A stretch of 47,289 bases of DNA from Gammaproteobacteria bacterium (GTDB taxonomy: Bacteria; Pseudomonadota; Gammaproteobacteria; Steroidobacterales; Steroidobacteraceae). Positions within the stretch are counted from its first letter, which is position 1. Each line of letters opens with the position of its first letter. The notes below the pieces were generated by a model. It did no database searches. It saw only the letters and a list, made by a program, of their open reading frames with translations, and was not told where the DNA came from. The position numbers and the translations under genes are program-made. Shown piece after piece: positions 45,010-47,289 of this stretch. The stretch covers positions 1 to 47,289 of the forward strand of contig JANYFY010000030.1 of assembly GCA_025359565.1 (NCBI GenBank). The letters run 5' to 3'.

Positions 45010-45283
45010 GTGGCTGCGCAAGGCGCTCCGCAACCTTGACGAGGAGGTCGCATATATCGCAGCCGACGATACTTCTGCCGCCCGGCTGGCGGCACAGCGC
45101 ATATTCACAGCGATAGATCAGCTCACGGAACAGCCGAATGCCGGTCGGCCTGGGCGGGTGCCCGGCACACGCGAGCTCGTGGTGCGAAATACACGCTACA
45201 TCATTCCTTATCGGGTGCGAGCCGACACTGTAGAAATCTTGCGAATGTTCCACACCTCACGCCACTTACCAACACGCTGGTAG
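44999..45283 (+). CDS. RelE/ParE-superfamily toxin
   Basis: The 94-residue protein fits the RelE/ParE fold: an N-terminal helix pair (LRNLDEEVAYIAADDTSAARLAAQRI), then GRPGRVPGTRELVV and YIIPYRV strands and a C-terminal RMFHTSRHLPTRW. Both mRNA-cleaving and gyrase-inhibiting members exist; the residues present do not decide between them. It is coupled to the upstream antitoxin with an 11-base overlap. The module lies among remnants of other genes and may stabilise this segment. Confidence 0.9.
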   Translation: MPIRWLRKALRNLDEEVAYIAADDTSAARLAAQRIFTAIDQLTEQPNAGRPGRVPGTRELVVRNTRYIIPYRVRADTVEILRMFHTSRHLPTRW

Positions 45284-45495
45284 TCTGTCGGAATTGAGTA
45301 AGCATGTTCCCCAAAACCGCCAACCCCGTCGCCTATGGCCATGCACAACCAACCGTATGATTGCGGCATGCAACGCCACCGGATGCCAGCAACTTAGCCG
45401 TCCAGATGAATTGCGCTTCGCCCGCCCCCGCGTTGCGAAATTATTGGGATCTTGCATCAGGTAAACTCGCCCTCTGGCAACCAGGGGAGCATTGC

Positions 45496-45987
45496 ATGAT
45501 TAAGCCCATTATGAACATCGACGAGGTCCGTTTCAACGACGTCGAAACCAACGGCTTCTACACTTCTAGCCGCGGCCAGATTAGCGATCATATTGGCGCC
45601 AAAAAACTTGGCTACAACCTGACAGTGCTGCCGCCCGGCAAAGCCCAGTGTCCCTTCCACTGCCATCATGGCGAAGAAGAAATGTTCTTTGTTCTCGAGG
45701 GCAGCGGTGAGCTGCGCTTTGGCGATCAACGCTACCCACTGCGCACCCACGACGTCATCGCCTGCCCTCCAGGTGGGCCTGAGGTCGCGCACCAGATCAT
45801 TAATACCGGCAACACCGTTATGCGCTATTTGTCACTATCGTCGTTGGTGGAGATCGAGGCCTGCGAATACCCTGACTCTGGCAAAGTGATGATCGTGGCC
45901 GGACCGCGAGGAGCGCGCATACTGCGCAAAATATTCCGCGCCGACACCACGGTGGACTACTATGATGGTGAGACGACCAAGACTTAA
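45496..45987 (+). CDS. Cupin domain protein
   Basis: The 163-residue protein has a single beta-barrel cupin. The metal motif is FHCHHGEEEMFFVLEGSGELRFGD, with two or three histidines and a glutamate, followed by the second motif PPGGPEVAHQIINTG. Similar proteins include small regulatory or dioxygenase-like cupins; the reaction is not predictable. I chose the ATG at 45496 because AGGGGAG lies 6 bases before it; the in-frame ATG at 45361 has none and adds residues that do not fit. The 212 bases between the toxin gene and this start hold nothing I recognise. Confidence 0.85.
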   Translation: MIKPIMNIDEVRFNDVETNGFYTSSRGQISDHIGAKKLGYNLTVLPPGKAQCPFHCHHGEEEMFFVLEGSGELRFGDQRYPLRTHDVIACPPGGPEVAHQIINTGNTVMRYLSLSSLVEIEACEYPDSGKVMIVAGPRGARILRKIFRADTTVDYYDGETTKT

Positions 45988-46075
45988 TCGGCCGACTCGT
46001 TCATTTTCAGCAACTTCAAGGTATTTACGTTGGGAACCCTCGGACCTTGATTAAATTTCGAGATATTTTTCCGGG

Positions 46076-46107
46076 AGGCGGCCTAATGAGTGCAATATTG
46101 GCCGCCT
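46076..46107. other. Inverted repeat after the cupin gene
   Basis: AGGCGGCC (46076-46083) and GGCCGCCT (46100-46107) form an 8-bp stem with a 16-base loop. The loop is AT-rich, and no T-run follows. It may end cupin transcription weakly or be part of a repeat. The region from 45988 to 46205 holds no gene I can support. Confidence 0.45.
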
Positions 46108-46205
46108 GTGCCAATTAACTGACAATTGCCGGGAAGTCAGCCCAGGATATCTTCAAGGACGAGGGAGTGGTTAGGTTAATTAAGGCGGCCGTTGATCGCA
46201 AAGTG

Positions 46206-46640
46206 TCAGTGGCCAAACAACTGATCGCCACTCGGCAAGTACACGCCAGCGAGAAAGACCATGTGGAAGTGCACGTTCAGGTTCAGGGCTGAACTGAAGC
46301 GCTGAATCAGCACGACGGCGCCGGTGTTGCCCGTGGTTCGAGTGACACCGGCCATCTTCAACAAGTGAGCCGTGATCTCCGCGATCACCGCCCGCAGACG
46401 CTCCATTTGCGCCTTGTGCCGAACCTCCGGATCATCCTTGCGCGGCGTGCGTTGCGCATCGCGCTTGAGCGCCACCGCCGAGCCGCCCTGGGCCACTGCC
46501 CGCCAGCGATAAAACACCGACACTGCCAACGCATGGCGCGGGCACACCTCGCTCACGGTCACCCCGGGCTGATCCGCCTCCTCCAAAATCTCCAGTTTCT
46601 GCTCCGCCGTAAATCGTCGAATTTCGGTTTGCTCATCCAC
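46206..46640 (-). pseudogene. Chimeric transposase fragment (OrfA-type HTH joined to IS91-like end)
   Basis: The first part, about residues 1-90, resembles the OrfA helix-turn-helix transposase of IS3- or IS66-like elements (RRFTAEQKLEILEEADQPGVTVSEVC, FYRWRA). The last part has VVLIQRFSSALNLNVHFHMVFLAGVY, the conserved core of IS91-type (Y2) transposases. The join is near 46370. Neither element is complete. The GTG start has a GGGAG site about 6 bases upstream, so a short fusion protein could be made, but it lacks the catalytic parts of both. No terminal inverted repeats or target duplications were recognised. Confidence 0.75.
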
Positions 46641-46878
46641 ATCGCTCCCTTTTCCGGGGCACCCGCAGCAGATCGAAGTCTCTCATTTCCACGCTAGCAT
46701 TTTGTCCAGAAGTCGCTGAAGCTACACAGGGATGACCAACAATATGCGGGAGGATGCACCCCACAACGGATGGCGATCTACTAGCTCGCGTTTTAAACGG
46801 ATTCACTAATCTACTATTGTTTGCGGCAAAGCACGGCGAAGGTAGAACGGAAACCATCGGATGCAATGCGATCTTTCT
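46641..46878. other. Gene-free stretch between transposase fragment and small membrane protein
   Basis: About 240 bases before the promoter of the small membrane gene hold no recognisable gene, RNA or repeat. The segment probably includes the 5' end of the broken insertion sequence. A minus-strand open frame of 77 codons spans it, but it looks like chance. Confidence 0.4.
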
Positions 46879-46908
46879 TTGCGATTAAAATGCTAACATT
46901 TGTACTAT
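46879..46908 (+). promoter_or_regulatory. Candidate promoter for the small membrane protein
   Basis: TTGCGA (46879-46884) and TACTAT (46903-46908) with an 18-base spacer resemble a sigma-70 promoter. Transcription would start near 46914, before the GGGAGAG ribosome-site-like run at 46922. Confidence 0.45.
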
Positions 46909-46946
46909 GACTGGCGTATTTGGGAGAGATCAATGGCGACGGAGCT

Positions 46947-47228
46947 GTGAATTACGTCGTAATAGGGCTAGGCCTCCTAGTTTTGGGTGGCTACGCAATC
47001 ATATGGTTTCTAAAGCTTGTAATTGAAATCTTCTCCGCTGGCGCCAGCGTTGTTGCCGCCACTGGACATGCGGCATCGAGTGGCGCTCGATCTACTGCGC
47101 AAGCACTACGCCAATATCTACGACAGCGACTACACCCTCGGATAACCCAATTCATACCAAACGATATCGATGAATGTGAACAATCTATTATTGCTACCGA
47201 GGCGTCAGTCACTACTGCAACGAATTGA
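46947..47228 (+). CDS. Small membrane protein of unknown function
   Basis: The protein (93 residues from the GTG at 46947) has one hydrophobic segment (about 2-33) and a basic, helical soluble part with RQYLRQRLHPR. I recognise no family. The start is uncertain: a TTG at 46920 is also in frame. A 5-codon mini-ORF starts at ATG 46933, with GGGAG-like sequence upstream, and its stop overlaps the GTG (GTGA), so translational coupling is possible. Confidence that the gene is real is moderate because of its promoter and hydrophobic segment. Confidence 0.5.
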   Translation: MNYVVIGLGLLVLGGYAIIWFLKLVIEIFSAGASVVAATGHAASSGARSTAQALRQYLRQRLHPRITQFIPNDIDECEQSIIATEASVTTATN

Positions 47229-47231
47229 AAG

Positions 47232-47289
47232 ATGCTGAAAGTGGTTCTTGATGATTTCAGGCCACCTAAATTTCAGCAACCTAATCTCC
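47232..47289 (+). CDS. Possible start of a gene cut by the window edge
   Basis: An ATG at 47232 opens a frame that continues to the end of the window (19 codons). No clear ribosome site precedes it, and the fragment is too short to identify. It follows the small membrane gene by 3 bases. Confidence 0.25.
   Translation, partial: MLKVVLDDFRPPKFQQPNL

Overview
The window looks like a chromosomal segment of a gram-negative gammaproteobacterium with moderate GC content. The evidence is a tadA gene next to an mltF-like lytic transglycosylase and a tRNA-Ser, two RND efflux systems with outer-membrane lipoproteins, and a large TonB-dependent receptor of the type common in Xanthomonadales or Steroidobacter-like bacteria. 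The order is an impression, not a proof. Many starts are GTG or TTG, and genes inside operons overlap by 4 to 29 bases. Alongside the compact operons there is an unusual amount of gene debris made by clean internal deletions and rearrangements, which suggests ongoing genome decay.

Region 1-9206: a 97-bp repeat pair with REP-like hairpins, then a glucoamylase (GH15) and ROK glucokinase-like operon on the minus strand, a divergent D-2-hydroxyacid dehydrogenase, a 5'-shortened DUF535/VirK gene, a secreted amidohydrolase, and a class C beta-lactamase-like hydrolase. It ends with two gene remnants, a FAD oxidoreductase tail and PTS EIIB domains, that abut head to head at about 8775.

Region 9207-26350: two complete tripartite RND pumps in tandem. 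The first is a MexA/MexB/OprM-type set that also carries a DedA-rhodanese fusion. The second is an MdtA/MdtB/MdtC-type set with its own NodT-like channel and a membrane protein with two FTR1-like ExxE motifs. Most junctions inside each set are 4-bp stop/start overlaps. No regulator gene adjoins either set. A second serine hydrolase follows on the minus strand.

Region 27461-38205: the most interesting block. An APC permease, a class III aminotransferase, an FGGY sugar kinase and a NagB-like aminosugar-phosphate deaminase form an overlapping operon. It converges on a GntR/UTRA regulator, which is divergent from a TonB-dependent receptor and an M61 peptidase. Both promoters here have a perfect inverted repeat on the -35 box. 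The gene set resembles the logic of fructoselysine (Frl) catabolism (APC permease, kinase, sugar-phosphate-releasing enzyme, GntR-UTRA regulator) built from different enzyme families. I propose, as inference only, a pathway for aminosugar or amino acid-sugar conjugates.

Region 38206-47289: two caspase-like pseudogenes facing away from each other, two secreted proteins of unknown function, tRNA-Ser(CGA) with a long terminator hairpin, an SLT-only mltF-like gene, tadA, remnants of a polysaccharide deacetylase and a glycosyltransferase, an RHH/RelE-type toxin-antitoxin pair, a cupin, a chimeric transposase fragment, and a small membrane protein.
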